Source: Gadus chalcogrammus | Lineage: Eukaryota; Chordata; Actinopteri; Gadiformes; Gadidae | Reading direction: 5' to 3' | Assembly (NCBI RefSeq): GCF_026213295.1 | Contig: NC_079418.1 | Location: 3,781,887 to 3,845,886 of the forward strand | Length of the DNA: 64,000 nt | Shown: positions 31,132 through 40,692 of the stretch, piece after piece | Layout: every line of letters begins with the position of its first letter | Position numbering within the stretch: position 1 is the first letter of the stretch | Notes under the pieces: generated by a model | What the model saw: only the letters and a program-made list of their open reading frames with translations | Told to the model about the DNA's origin: nothing | Database searches by the model: none | Position numbers and translations under genes: made by a program

Positions 31132-31936
31132 TGAGGGGAAAAACGGTCTGTCTAGTTACTGGACCAGATGAAATGAGACGGAGAGGTAATAAAGTCTGTC
31201 GGCACGAGGACCTTGGATTTATTAAGTAAAGTGGCAACGGTTATACAGAGTCATAAAGCGTGAGAGATCGAATATGTCTGAGTCCCTAATCAGCGCTGAT
31301 GGTTCGTCCAGAGCTTCGCCTCCGTGGAAGGTCTGCTTCAGAAGAAGGTGAAGAGTCCCTGTGTGATACAGTCTTATGCTGTATCCTCCTCTTGATGAGG
31401 TGTGTGCGTTTGAGATGTGTGTGGTTCTGTGTGTTTTTGCTTGACCTTGGCTCTCAGGCCCTGGTATGTGCATGTGTATCTTCTTGTGTTCCTCCTAACG
31501 GGGGAGTGCCCCCTGAAGTGTCTCCTGTGTGATAAATTAAAACGGGGGAGTGCCCCCCCGAAGTGTCTCCTGTGTGATAATTTAATGTGGCTCTCAGGCC
31601 CTGGTATGTGCAGGTGTATATCTTGTGTTCCTCCTAACGGGGGAGAGCTCTCAAAATGTCTCCTGTGTGATAAATTAATGTGGCTCTCCCGTTCTTGAGG
31701 ATGACTGGTGCATTGTCTGAGTGTCCACCATCTGCCTGGGTGGAAGAAATGGGGCCTTCGGCTCCGGCCTTGACCTGACTATATTATCATGTTTGTGTTA
31801 TGTGTTCGTTGGGTTTGAGCAAGAGTTGACTATATTGTAATGTGCCTGCCATGTGATGTGCTCATCAGGCTAGGGTAGGAGTTTGCTATATTTGTAATGT
31901 ACATGTGATGTACTCAGCAGGTTATTTTTCCCAACA
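31132..31936 (-). mobile_element. solo LTR, family B, inserted in the Gypsy pol
   Basis: GTCT lies on both sides (31128-31131 and 31937-31940). On the minus strand it starts TGTTGGGAAAAATAACC, and removing it joins the flanking pol sequence in frame. The last bases (CCCCTCA) are mutated relative to the copy at 56238-56896, with which it shares CGGTCTGTCTAGTTACTGGA and most of its length. The interior has tandem copies of GAAGTGTCTCCTGTGTGATA. The shared segment lies about 25 kb away, so these are two independent insertions. Confidence 0.85.
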
Positions 31937-32054
31937 GTCTCTGAATTATCTAAGCGGGCACGCAAGACGCCATCGTCAGGAGCACTGATCTCATCCTGTT
32001 CCTGTGCTTCCACCGAAGGATTTACAGGAGAAGTAGGCGCTAGAACACCCTCAC

Positions 32055-33320
32055 TCAGAGCCACAGCACTAACGGCACCTCCTGCAGGCACGGACGTTCA
32101 TGATACGGCTTAAGCAAGTTGGCATGACATAGCTGCGAGCTCTTTCTCCTGTCAGGAGTAGCCAGCAGATAATTAAGATCCGACACCTTTTTGGTCACTG
32201 TATACGGACCAGCAAACGTTGCCTGAAATGGTGAGGACAGGACCAGGAAAAGAGCGAGGACTTTATCCCCCACTTCAAACACACGGCGCTTAGCTTTCTG
32301 ATCGTAGCGCTGCTTCATCTTAGCCTGAGTGGCTGTCAGATTTTCCAGAGCTAGACGAACTGCCTCGTACAGACGTCTTTTAAATCCATTAGCATAATCA
32401 CTTAAGGTAAGTGGTGGCTCCTGGAGGCCTGCACCATCCTTAAGCACAGCCAAAGAACCAAGCACTGAATGGCCAAAGACAAGCTCATTAGGGCTAAACC
32501 CTGTGCTCTCCTGTACTACCTCCCTAGAGGCCAGCAGCCACCAAGGAAGGCCTTCTTCCCAGCCCCGGCCCAACTCCATACAGTAAGCACGAAGCAGAGA
32601 CTTTAACGTCTGGTGGAAACGCTCAAGGGCTCCCTGGCTCTGAGGGTGATAAGCCGAGGAAGTGTGATGCTTGATAAAAAGCTGACGCATGACCTGAGAA
32701 AAAACACGAGACATAAAATTAGAACCTTGGTCAGTCTGAACGACTTTCGGAATACCAAAAATTTAGAAAAACTGTGAAAGAGCCTTCACAATGGACCTGG
32801 TGGTAATCGCATGCAATGGGTAGGCAGCAGGGTAACGAGTAGCCTGACACATGATGGTCAACAAATATTTACACCCAGTTTTCGACGAAGGCAAAGGCCC
32901 AACACAGTCCAACTGCAAGTACTCAAACGGAGCAGCCTCCACTGGTATTGGCTGCAAAGGCGCAGGCTGAACAACCTGGTTTGGCTTACCAGTCATCTGA
33001 CAGATGTGGCAAGTCTTTATGTATGCAGCCACGTCTTTCTTCAATTTCGGCCAAAAAAAAAAGACGCATAATGCGGTCATACGTCTTTCTAACACCAGAG
33101 TGCCCCAACATGTCATGGGCAGTCTTCATGACCGCGCGTCTAGCGGTTCCAGGCACCACAACCTGTAACCACGGCTCACCCATCGAAGTGTCAGTGGACG
33201 GCGTCCATTTTCTCACAAGCAGACCATTCTTTACACAGTAGCCATGAGCCATGCTCTCAAAAGTGTCAGCTGGGACAGCACGTTCAAACAATGAACAGAG
33301 AGACTGATCCGCAAGCTGTT
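32055..33320 (-). pseudogene. Gypsy integrase, interrupted
   Basis: In order on the minus strand: the HHCC zinc region (HDMLGHSGVRKTYDRIMRL, then CHICQMTGK), the catalytic core (YLQLDCVGPLP, CKYLLTIMCQATRYPAAYPL), and the last core segment with the glutamate (SAYHPQSQGALERFHQTLKS). A chromodomain-free C-terminus follows with KAKRRVFEVGDKVLALF and ANLLKPYHERP. The protein would join element cDNA to the genome. A frameshift in a poly-A tract near 33055 and a TAG at 32763 break the frame. It follows protease directly, without an RT between. Confidence 0.85.
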
Positions 33321-33321
33321 C

Positions 33322-33740
33322 TTAAACTAGGTCTCCATACGAGAGATTCAATGGAAAATCTGGTAAGGCAAACCTAGTCTTCTCTGCAGGTACCTTGAAC
33401 TGCTCCGAATCAGCAGTCTCCACTCTCAGCTGAGGAGAAGAAGATACTACAGACACAGGATTACTCCGCCAAACAGCTCCTCCTGCGTAATTATTCCCAA
33501 GAATCACGTGGACATCATCTACCAGGAGGGCAGGGCGAATTCCCAACTCAAGCTCCCCCTCAACCAACTCAGAAAACAACATGACTCTATGTAAGGGAAC
33601 TTCAAAAGTAGTGAGGTCAATTCCCCGAACTAAAAGAGATCTTCCAGAACTTGAAGTGGGAGAAAATGGCAAAACAGACTCCAGAATGAACGACTGACGC
33701 TCCTGTGTCACGGAGAATTTCAACTGGAATTAAATCATCA
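33322..33740 (-). pseudogene. Gypsy aspartic protease, frameshifted
   Basis: The active-site motif DTGAS is read at about 33710-33696 in one frame, and the rest (QSFILESVLPF, VPLHRVMLFSEL, LLVDDVHVILGNNYAGG) in another, so a one-base deletion lies just after the catalytic aspartate triad. The protein would cleave the gag-pol polyprotein. A stop near 33322 separates it from integrase. Confidence 0.8.
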
Positions 33741-33747
33741 CCGTCTT

Positions 33748-35043
33748 TTAAAGAAACAAAACCACTGGAAACGAATGGTCTGAAGGAAATACTGCCAACA
33801 TGTTCGGCTTCACCTCAAAAAAACGCTCTTTTGATCTAACTTTTAGCACTGGACATGTCCACTTTGAATGACCAGTTGCATGACAGTACCGGCAACCCTG
33901 ATCTGTGTCAGATCTACTCGAGCGATCTACTCCAGAAGCCTGATGTGATTGTGCACCAACGTTCACACTCCTATTGGTAGAAAAATCAACCTTGTGGACG
34001 TTAGATGAGCGCATATGAGCTTTGTGAGTCAACTCGTACTCATCTTCCAACACTGCAGCGACAGTATCACTAGTTGCCTGGTTCTCCGCAACGTACGTTG
34101 CAACACACTCTGGCAATGTGCTCTTGAATTGCTCGAGGACAATTAAATCTATCAACTCCTCATACGTTTTAACCTTACAAGCAACACACCATCGCTGACA
34201 TTGCAGACGCAACTCCCTTGCAACGTTTGTCTGGTCCGAACGTCTCCGCATATTCCTAAAGCGTTGACGATACGCCTCCGGAATGAATTCATATGCACGC
34301 AACACCGAAGCTTTCACCAGGTCGTAATCACGGGCCTCTTCCACCGTTAACGCAGAGAAAGCCCGCTGTGCCTTTCCTGTGAGACGGCTCTGGAGCAGAA
34401 GCGCACGGTGTGAACCAGGCCAGTCCTGTGTATCAGCCACACGCTCAAACAGAAGAAAAAATGTATCGACGTCTTTCTCATTAAAGCGAGGAAGCAAGTG
34501 TAGATTAGTTGCTATATCGAGCTTATGACCTGCTGCACCAGGTGACGTTATTTTCCCCTGCCGAATGAGATCCAAACGCTGAGCTTCAAGCTCCAGCTTT
34601 TGGTGTTCCAACGACCTCCGTGCGCGTTCATTCTCCTCAGTGAAGCGGAGCCTTTCGAACTGCAACTGATGCAGAATTTTACTGTTGTCCAGCTGCATCT
34701 GAAGCAACTCTTTCTGCTGCTCAAAAGACAGCATTGCCGCAGGTTTAGGAGACGGCGGACCTTCCTCTTCGTCTGCAACCGAAGGGTTTCCAAGGTCCTC
34801 AACTGAAACATCGAGAGGCTCTTCCTCATCCTCTTCGTCAGACTCAGGTCTAAAGTCGGGTGCGTTAATCAGACCCTTCGCGCACAACGCCAACTTCACC
34901 GAAAGTTTGACGTAACTTTTAAGTCGAGTGGAAGGAAGTTCGATGCTATAATGGGCAGCCAACTGTATTAACTGATCCTTAGTTAACGCATTGAAGACAG
35001 CCCTGGAGGGTTCCTCAACAAACTTTGCAACAAGTGACGTCAT
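33748..35043 (-). CDS. Gypsy gag polyprotein
   Basis: The ATG at 35043 gives 431 residues, beginning MTSLVAKFVEEPSRAVFNAL. An acidic stretch (PESDEEDEEEPLDVSVED) and a long charged helix or coiled coil (EQQKELLQMQLDNSKILHQL onward) follow. A retro-gag/SCAN-like helical region (NEKDVDTFFLLFERVADTQD, WPGSHRALLLQSRLTGKAQR) and a single CCHC zinc knuckle (CRYCHATGHSKWTC) complete it. It would form the virus-like particle and bind the RNA. An upstream in-frame ATG exists at 35112, but 35043 is preferred because it begins 4 nt after the stop of the leader ORF and starts the conserved region. The frame is intact to its stop at 33748. Confidence 0.85.
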   Translation of the reverse strand: MTSLVAKFVEEPSRAVFNALTKDQLIQLAAHYSIELPSTRLKSYVKLSVKLALCAKGLINAPDFRPESDEEDEEEPLDVSVEDLGNPSVADEEEGPPSPKPAAMLSFEQQKELLQMQLDNSKILHQLQFERLRFTEENERARRSLEHQKLELEAQRLDLIRQGKITSPGAAGHKLDIATNLHLLPRFNEKDVDTFFLLFERVADTQDWPGSHRALLLQSRLTGKAQRAFSALTVEEARDYDLVKASVLRAYEFIPEAYRQRFRNMRRRSDQTNVARELRLQCQRWCVACKVKTYEELIDLIVLEQFKSTLPECVATYVAENQATSDTVAAVLEDEYELTHKAHMRSSNVHKVDFSTNRSVNVGAQSHQASGVDRSSRSDTDQGCRYCHATGHSKWTCPVLKVRSKERFFEVKPNMLAVFPSDHSFPVVLFL

Positions 35044-35047
35044 CCTT

Positions 35048-35419
35048 TCAGTGATTAACGCGACACACCTGCTGATCAATGAAATCAGCCAAATCTCCAC
35101 GCCACCAAACAATGAAAACTAAACAGGGAAGCCCAGCGATAACATAAGCAAAAGACCATTCCAATTTTAACCAAATTGTAACTAAACGCGGATCTTCAAA
35201 CAGGCCCGTGGTGGGATGAATTAAGCACCAAGCCCGGAGGTATCGCAAAACAACGAGAAAACTGGGGATTCCAACAATGCCTCGGAGTGCCCCCGAGACA
35301 AATGCTCTAGCCACAGGATCTGTTAAAAAATAATAAACCACACGTCCAACAAAATACGCAAGCCCGAAAGGAATAGTTAATGGCCCCGCAAATAGATCGC
35401 TGAACTTACCCTCTCTCAT
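35048..35419 (-). CDS. hydrophobic leader ORF between primer site and gag
   Basis: A 123-codon frame starts MREGKFSDLFAGPLTIPFGL and has three hydrophobic segments: IPFGLAYFVGRVVYYFL, FVSGALRGIVGIPSFLVVL and SFAYVIAGLPCLVFIVWW. It ends TGA, then four bases (AAGG), then the gag ATG. The frame is also open upstream through the 5' LTR, so the true start is uncertain. A membrane protein or leader peptide encoded before gag is not standard for Gypsy elements. It could be a chance frame, a functional leader ORF, or a sequence whose translation feeds reinitiation at gag. No homologue is known to me. Confidence 0.5.
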   Translation of the reverse strand: MREGKFSDLFAGPLTIPFGLAYFVGRVVYYFLTDPVARAFVSGALRGIVGIPSFLVVLRYLRAWCLIHPTTGLFEDPRLVTIWLKLEWSFAYVIAGLPCLVFIVWWRGDLADFIDQQVCRVNH

Positions 35420-35514
35420 TGTCCGACATTCCTGTGCAGACCAACGTAGCACGCAGCCTAATGCAATGCAGGTGCAGGTAACACACACCTGTTTCACGGC
35501 AGAATTACGAGTTT

Positions 35515-35528
35515 GGAACGAGCCCCCA
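35515..35528 (-). other. primer binding site, tRNA-Pro-like
   Basis: TGGGGGCTCGTTCC lies two bases inside the 5' LTR on the minus strand. The first 11 bases match the 3' end complement of proline tRNA as used by many retroelements. Confidence 0.75.
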
Positions 35529-35530
35529 TT

Positions 35531-35840
35531 TGTTACGCGGCTCAAACGTAACAAAGAAACGGGGCAGTAGACAGCGCGAAAAGTCAATGTTTCTTCATTT
35601 AATTGCCTCAAAAGCAATGAATCAAACAGATATGAACAATCATGGTGCAAAGCACAAATCAAATCTCCCGCTCCGCGTCTCTCCAGGCCAGGCTCCCTTT
35701 TATCCCGTTCACGGGGACACACCCCGTACGCGGGCACACCCCCATCCTGGAACATGCGGGTCCAGGCCTATGAGAGCAAAGGCAGACAAAACACGTAGCA
35801 CACATACCACGACAACCGAAAGGCCAATGTGGCCGTAACA
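35531..35840 (-). repeat. 5' LTR of the Gypsy element
   Basis: 310 bp, bounded by TGTTACG and CGTAACA and followed by the GCCTC target duplication. Confidence 0.9.
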
Positions 35841-36285
35841 GCCTCAATCACAAGCTTTTCTTCAGCTATTTAAAGGACAATGAGGCCGACACTTAAAAAG
35901 GCTGTGCCTATACTCATTTAATCTAGAGTTACAATACGTAACTATCGCTCTACGTCGTATAGGCATCGCCTTTTTAGGCTATCGCTATTGGGTTAAAAGG
36001 GCGAAGCACGATATAGTCTATGCCTCATTGGTCCCGATCAGTACCAGAAACACAGCTACATACACGCTAGTATCATGCGTCAGACGTAGCATAACATACG
36101 TCATGCGTCTAGCGGCACGTCATCAACGAGCAGCTCTAATGTGTCTGAAGACACAAGAGCTCTCAGCATGAATATTTGACTCCACCTCACATTGTTTAAT
36201 ATGCGAGGGGAATAGTCACACAATCACACTCACTCTGACAAAGCACCTAGAACTGAGTGTGTCATAGAGAGGCGCGACATGTCGC

Positions 36286-37851
36286 TTAGGTAAAACCTAA
36301 TAAAAGAGCATGGGGAAGCCCAGGAGGCTGCTGTGCAGATATCCTCCATAGGCATCCCTCTTTGCAGAGCGACAGAGGACGTCCTCTGGTCGAGTGAGCT
36401 CTGATAGTCTCAGGCGGCTCTGCCCCCGCTGACACATAAGCCTGTGTGATAGCATCACACAGCCAATGTGACAGCTGTTGTATCGTCAGGGGGAGGCCCT
36501 GGGAATGTTCTCTGTAATGCACAAATAACTGTTCAGATTTGCGCAGAGCCTCCGTGCGCTTCACATAACAGGCAAGCGCGCGTACGGGGCACAAGAGATG
36601 GGCTGTTGTCTCCTCAGATTGATGAGGAGGGAGAGAGAAACCATTGAGTTTTATTACTCTCGATCTTGATGTGTTATTTCTGGAAGAAAGTGGTCCAATC
36701 CTTGGTCACTTTTAACTCACTTTATTTGTTAAAGTAGGCATGTTTCGGTATGGCAACTATGAAGCTTAAGGGAGGGAATTGTATCTAACGCGTGTGAGGG
36801 ACAATATCGTGAGCTTCAAGCCCCGGGCTTAAGCCCGGTTCTCTCCGCGGTTACCTATAGTCTCTGTCCTCTCCCTTCGAATCACGCGCTATTGCCCGTC
36901 CAGTGGGCGTGGACTATGTGAAGTGGGTGTGGCCTATGTGACGTATTAGCCTCGGCTTCCTCACTTGTCTGAGGTGCTGCCTTCTGTGGATGGGGTAGCT
37001 ATTGCAGCCTTCAGTAAGGTCCTGCTCCCCTTGTGGCTATGTACAGTATTTACGGCTTATATGTTCGGTCCTGCTTCCTAATGGCTATGTGGGGGCAGCT
37101 TATGTGCTTAAAATACGTAACAATCTGAACAAGCTAGTAATAATCTTTGGTGTAAAAGCCAGGTTCGGGCGTAATATGTCCGAACTGCCGTCTCCTTGTA
37201 TTTTAAGACAAGAAGGGGCTACACAGAGTGCAGACAGGTCGCTCACTCACTTAGCTGACGTCAGGGCCAGCAGCAAAGCTGTCTTGGCTGACACAAACTT
37301 GAGGGGCACCCGGTCAAGAGGCTCAAATGGGGCTTTAACCAGTGCGCTCTGCACCAGTGTTAAATCCCATTGTGGAGTGAGAGAGCGCGTCACGGGTCTC
37401 TCTCCTCTCACACCTTTTAGGAAGCGCTTCATTAAGGGGGTGACTAAAAACAATTTTTTCCCCGAAGCCTTCGTGGCATGATGAAACAGCAGCCGCGTAA
37501 GTTTTAACCGTGCTAAAAGCCAGCCCTCTTTCCATCAGTGTCTTGAGGAAATAGAGCACAGGGCAGAAGATGGCAAGGGCAGGAGATGGGATCACAACCC
37601 CTCTCCGTGCACCATTTCTGGAAAGCCGCCCATTTAGCCGAGTAACACGCTCTGGTTGAGTCAGCTCTGGCACACTGGATGGTCAGTACGACCTCCTGGG
37701 AGAGGCAGAGACCCTCAAGGCGCTCGCGTTCAACGGCCAGGCTCACAAGCGCTGGCCGATCTCTGGGTAATCTATGATTGCTCCCCCTGCCTGTGAGAGA
37801 GCGTCTCGCCGCCAAGGAGCAGACGCTGGAGGCAGGGAAACCACGCTGCAC
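36286..37851 (-). pseudogene. DIRS tyrosine recombinase, frameshifted and split by a solo LTR
   Basis: N-terminal region: LSQEVVLTIQCARADSTRAC, WAAFQKWCTERGCDPISCPC. Then FSTVKTYAAAVSSCHEGFG, VFSHPLNEAL / MKRFLKGVRGERPVTRSL, QWDLTLVQSALVKAPFEPL and KFVSAKTALLLALTSAK. After the LTR the frame resumes with LCPVRALACYVKRTEALRK, HYREHSQGLPLTIQQLSHWL and AHSTRG, the second catalytic R region. The final tyrosine segment is not visible. The enzyme integrates circular DIRS cDNA without making target duplications. At least two frameshifts are present in addition to the insertion. Confidence 0.85.
36667..37122 (-). mobile_element. solo LTR, family A, inside the DIRS recombinase
   Basis: 456 bp from TGTTACGTATTTTAAGC to ACACATCA on the minus strand, with ATCT on both sides (36663-36666 and 37123-37126). 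Removing the LTR and one ATCT restores the recombinase frame across the junction, which fixes the borders. It shares long matches with 22538-23002 and 38040-38281. Confidence 0.9.
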
Positions 37852-38039
37852 TCGTGCGTTGCGGTGCTATGAGAATCATATACAGCCGCTCCTCTTGGAC
37901 TCGGTCCAAGACTTGGGGAATCAGAGGGACGGGTGGGAAAGCGCACAGGAGGGTGTTCGGCCACGGTCTGTGAGCGAACGCATCCAATAGCGATAGCCTT
38001 AAAAGGCAAAGCCTATACGACATAGAACTCCAATCTCAC

Positions 38040-38281
38040 TGTCGCGCTTGTTAGGGTAAAGTGGGCGTGTCCTTTGTGAAGTAGGCGTGGCCGGTGTGAC
38101 GTATTGGCTCCGCCCTCTCACCTGTCTAAAAGTGCTACCATCTGTGGCTGGAGTAGTTATTGCAGCTTATGTATTTGATCCTGCTTCCTAGTGGCTATGT
38201 GAGGGTAATGCAGCTTGTGTGTTCGATCCTGCTTCCTATTGGCTATGTGGGGGCAGCTTATGTGCTTTAAATACGTAACAC
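38040..38281 (-). mobile_element. partial LTR, family A
   Basis: On the minus strand it starts TGTTACGTATTTAAAGCACA, parallels the LTR at 36667-37122 for about 240 bp (including ATACGTCAC and CACGCC-type segments), and is then cut by the DIRS terminus at 38023. Confidence 0.7.
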
Positions 38282-38308
38282 CCCTCATCTGAGGACTGCT
38301 TAAGGCAT

Positions 38309-38521
38309 TTAAAAGGCAAATGTTTGACTAAGATGGCAACCCCTACTATTCTTAGTTCCACAAGAGGCAGCAACAAAACCGACCCAATCACTCTGTAGTT
38401 TTTGTGATTCCTGGGCTAATAAGTGGGTCTCCTGTAGGAAGACAATGTTATATTTTTTAGATTTGAAAAAACGTTCAACCGGCCAACTCAGTGCAATACA
38501 GTCCGGGGTGAACTGCAGCAT
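38309..38521 (-). pseudogene. L1-like LINE endonuclease fragment
   Basis: The fragment reads YNIVFLQETHLLAQESQKLQ and SDWVGFVAASCGTKNSRG, the catalytic E of the AP-type endonuclease in FLQETH. This is near the N-terminus of ORF2 of an L1-type LINE. It is truncated on the left by the LTR at 38281. The ORF1 region at 40100-40692 has the same orientation and probably belongs to the same LINE. Confidence 0.7.
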
Positions 38522-38559
38522 GGAGGAGAAAGTGATTGTTGCTGTTCGCGACTCCCGGA

Positions 38560-39072
38560 GTTCTATATATAATAGTATATAATATAATATAATCCTATAT
38601 ATAATATCACGGCCAAAAGCTCTGTGCGCCTCCGGATGGCCGTAGCGCGGGGAGCTCTCATAGGGATTGGGCTTCTCTGGGTTTGTTTACCGGCGTTGCT
38701 ATGGTTTCCGGTCTTGTGTGTTCCAACGGTTTATTAGGTAGGCCTATCTAATAAATCTGTCTTCAATACTTCATTCACTTCCTCTTCCGTGGTCATTGCA
38801 ATATTATGAATAGACTGCGTCGGGTTCTCCGAAGTCTCTCCCTCTTCCACAAAAGGTAAAGACATGCAATGGTGGTTATCTCGGCCGGAATTTGGCAGTA
38901 ATGGTGGAGAAAGTAACAGACCGGGGAACAAAGGACCCTTTTTGGGAAAAGCGGGAACATAGGACCCTTTTTTAAAAAAGATCGCAGGAGGAAAGAAGGG
39001 TGAGTGAGCAAGCTTGCACGAAAGTATTCCAAAACATTTTGTTAACACCACAAACCGATGGAAACTTCACGG
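38560..39072. mobile_element. fragment related to the T2-like element at 59700-63420
   Basis: ACGGCCAAAAGCTCTGTGCG, GGTTTGTTTACCGGCGTTGC and CAATATTATGAAT with GTCGGGTTCTCCGA match that element or its relative at 29505. No coding sequence. Confidence 0.5.
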
Positions 39073-40099
39073 TAGTGGTGGGAATCTCTCGACACCTCAC
39101 GATCCGATTCAGAGGTCAACGATTCGATTCTAGACCGATTATCGATGCATCTCGATGCAACAATTTTTTTATGAACATTCCCATGTGTGATTTTCAAAAA
39201 TATATACATCTGAGTTTGCTCCTCAGATTTGGCTAATCACTTCCTACTTTTGTAATCATTAAAGACAATCAATAGATGAGTTACCTTTGCCAATATTTAT
39301 TATTAGGGAAAAGGTTTTCTTTCACAAATATGACTGCATTTTCTATGCTACACAATTGTATGCTGCTTGCATTTCAACACGTTGTGCAAAAAGTATGGTT
39401 TGGAATTCAGCTCATATTTAAACACTGCAATATGAAAAAGAAAAGTAAACAAAAATATAACAAGGCTACAAAGGTATCTTGAACTTCGGCTCCAGAGTAT
39501 GCACCATCCCCCGAAAACCCTTGTTCTCCACGACAGAGTATGGTCTTAAATCCATTGCAATAAATTGTGCAATGGATTTTGTAATCCGTTTGGCCCTTTC
39601 CGAGTTCGGTGGCAGCTGTGCCACTGCCTGCTCAATTGTCCTCTGGCTGCCATCAGGACCGGGTTGCTTTTCTCCCAACTCCGAGTGGAATCGTAAAATG
39701 TGGTTTCGCAGATTTGTTGTATTGCCGAAGTATTTAATTTGACTTCTACACTACACGGTGTAGGTCTTGTCCAACTTCCCATCTACCTCATAGAACCCAA
39801 AATGCTGCCATACAGGTGCTTTTAAAGAAGCAGGTGCAGGTCGTAAAGGTTTGCTGCTCTCAGCCATTTTGTCTCTACTTAAAGTTTATAAACAATTCAC
39901 ACTCTTGCACGTGTTTGGCACGCATGCGTAGTCTATACGTGTGCGGCGCGTATAGACGAGAACCGGCATGCAGAATGGAGTTTCCTGTAGCGCTATACAG
40001 CAGGCGAACAAAATGTTGCATAAGGCGAATAAATGTCATTTAAAAAATTCTCATTATTAACTTATCTCCATCGAGAGCGAATCGTTTTTGAGAGAATCG
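39073..40099 (-). mobile_element. hAT element, ZBED1/Ac-like, partial
   Basis: The left end has TAGTGGTGGGAATCTCTCGA followed by CACCTCACGATCCGATTC, a terminal type I associate with fish Ac-like hAT elements, and the broken transposase below lies inside. The right border near 40099 is estimated from where L1 ORF1 resumes. Confidence 0.5.
39480..39868 (-). pseudogene. ZBED1-like hAT transposase N-terminus with BED finger
   Basis: The ATG at 39868 opens MAESSKPLRPAPASLKAPVW, then QHFGFYEVDGKLDKTYTV, an in-frame TAG, and CRSQIKYFGNTTNLRNHILR with RFHSEL. This is a BED zinc finger (aromatic W.HFGF, C..C lost in part, H....H) followed by RITKSIAQFIAMDLRPYSVV and GFRGMVHTLEPKFKIP, the conserved start of the Ac/ZBED1 transposase body. 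Sequence stops there, so the catalytic domain is missing. The BED finger would bind the terminal repeats. Confidence 0.85.
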
Positions 40100-40692
40100 C
40101 TGACGCCTTGCTCCCGTCCTGTTTGCTCGGTCAATCTCCAGCCTCAGCGAAATCGATGTTCCATGTTTTTGGAATATTATCACAGAGGAAAAGCCTGTGC
40201 ATCGCCACCCTCTCACTCCTCCGGGAAGCCGACGAAATATAGGTTATTCCTCCTTTCCCTGTTCTCAATATTATCCAGTTTTTGTCTGAGCAGCTCGACT
40301 ACCTCTCTGGTAGCGGCGGGATTCTCTTGTTGCTCCTGATTAGCCTCCTCGAGGAAGGTTAGCAGGGCCTCGACGTGATTAAGACGCTCTGAGATCTCTG
40401 TAAGCCTGTTTTCTACTGCAAATGTGGACCTCTTAATATCTTCCAGCTTCTTGTCTTGTGCTTCGGAGGTATCTTTGATGAGCCTGGACATGTTGGCAAG
40501 CTCTTGCCCCACTACCCTATCGGTGGCAGTGGGAGTGTTGCTAGCTGCTGGCTCTTGTTGCGTGGAAATGCCTGCGTCGGCTTTGTTAGCTTGTTCGTTA
40601 GCTTTCGGGCTAGCCATGGCAAAACTCGACAGCAACTGCTGGTTAATATTTTTTTTGCTGTTGCCTTTGGGCATTTTGTCCTCCTCAGCCAT
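40100..40692 (-). pseudogene. L1-like LINE ORF1 fragment (coiled-coil RNA-binding protein)
   Basis: Starts MAEEDKMPKGNSKKNINQQL, followed by a polar region and a heptad-like coiled coil (FAVENRLTEISERLNHVEAL, LLRQKLDNIENRERRNNLYF). It reaches VGFPEE, the start of the RRM-type domain, and then a stop; decayed RRM sequence continues to ~40100. ORF1p trimerises and coats LINE RNA. The fragment is cut by the hAT element. Confidence 0.8.

Larger units (their letters stand above)
30418..35840 (-). mobile_element. Ty3/Gypsy LTR retrotransposon with gag-PR-IN-RT order, defective
   Basis: LTRs of 316 bp (30418-30733) and 310 bp (35531-35840) run TGTTACG...CGTAACA and are nearly identical, with a 6-bp indel in a CTCCCG repeat. 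A GCCTC target duplication lies at 30413-30417 and 35841-35845. The element reads on the minus strand: 5' LTR on the right, primer site, leader ORF, gag, protease, integrase, then RT/RNase H remnant and 3' LTR. Integrase before RT is unlike standard Gypsy and resembles the Gmr1-type group. Frameshifts, a stop and a large RT deletion make it non-autonomous. A solo LTR of another family (31132-31936) sits between IN and the RT remnant. Confidence 0.9.
35952..38023 (-). mobile_element. internally deleted DIRS element
   Basis: The left end carries ACGTCGTATAGGC and GGCTATCGCTATTGGGTT, and the right end has the same in inverted orientation (AATAGCGATAGCC, GCCTATACGACAT): inverted termini as in DIRS-type retrotransposons. 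Only the tyrosine recombinase region is left between them; gag, RT, RNase H and methyltransferase regions are absent. A solo LTR is inserted at 36667-37122. Confidence 0.75.

Noticed and set aside
30418..35840. Possible endogenous retrovirus with env
   Set aside because: No envelope-like frame between pol and the 3' LTR; protease, integrase and gag fit a Ty3/Gypsy retrotransposon.
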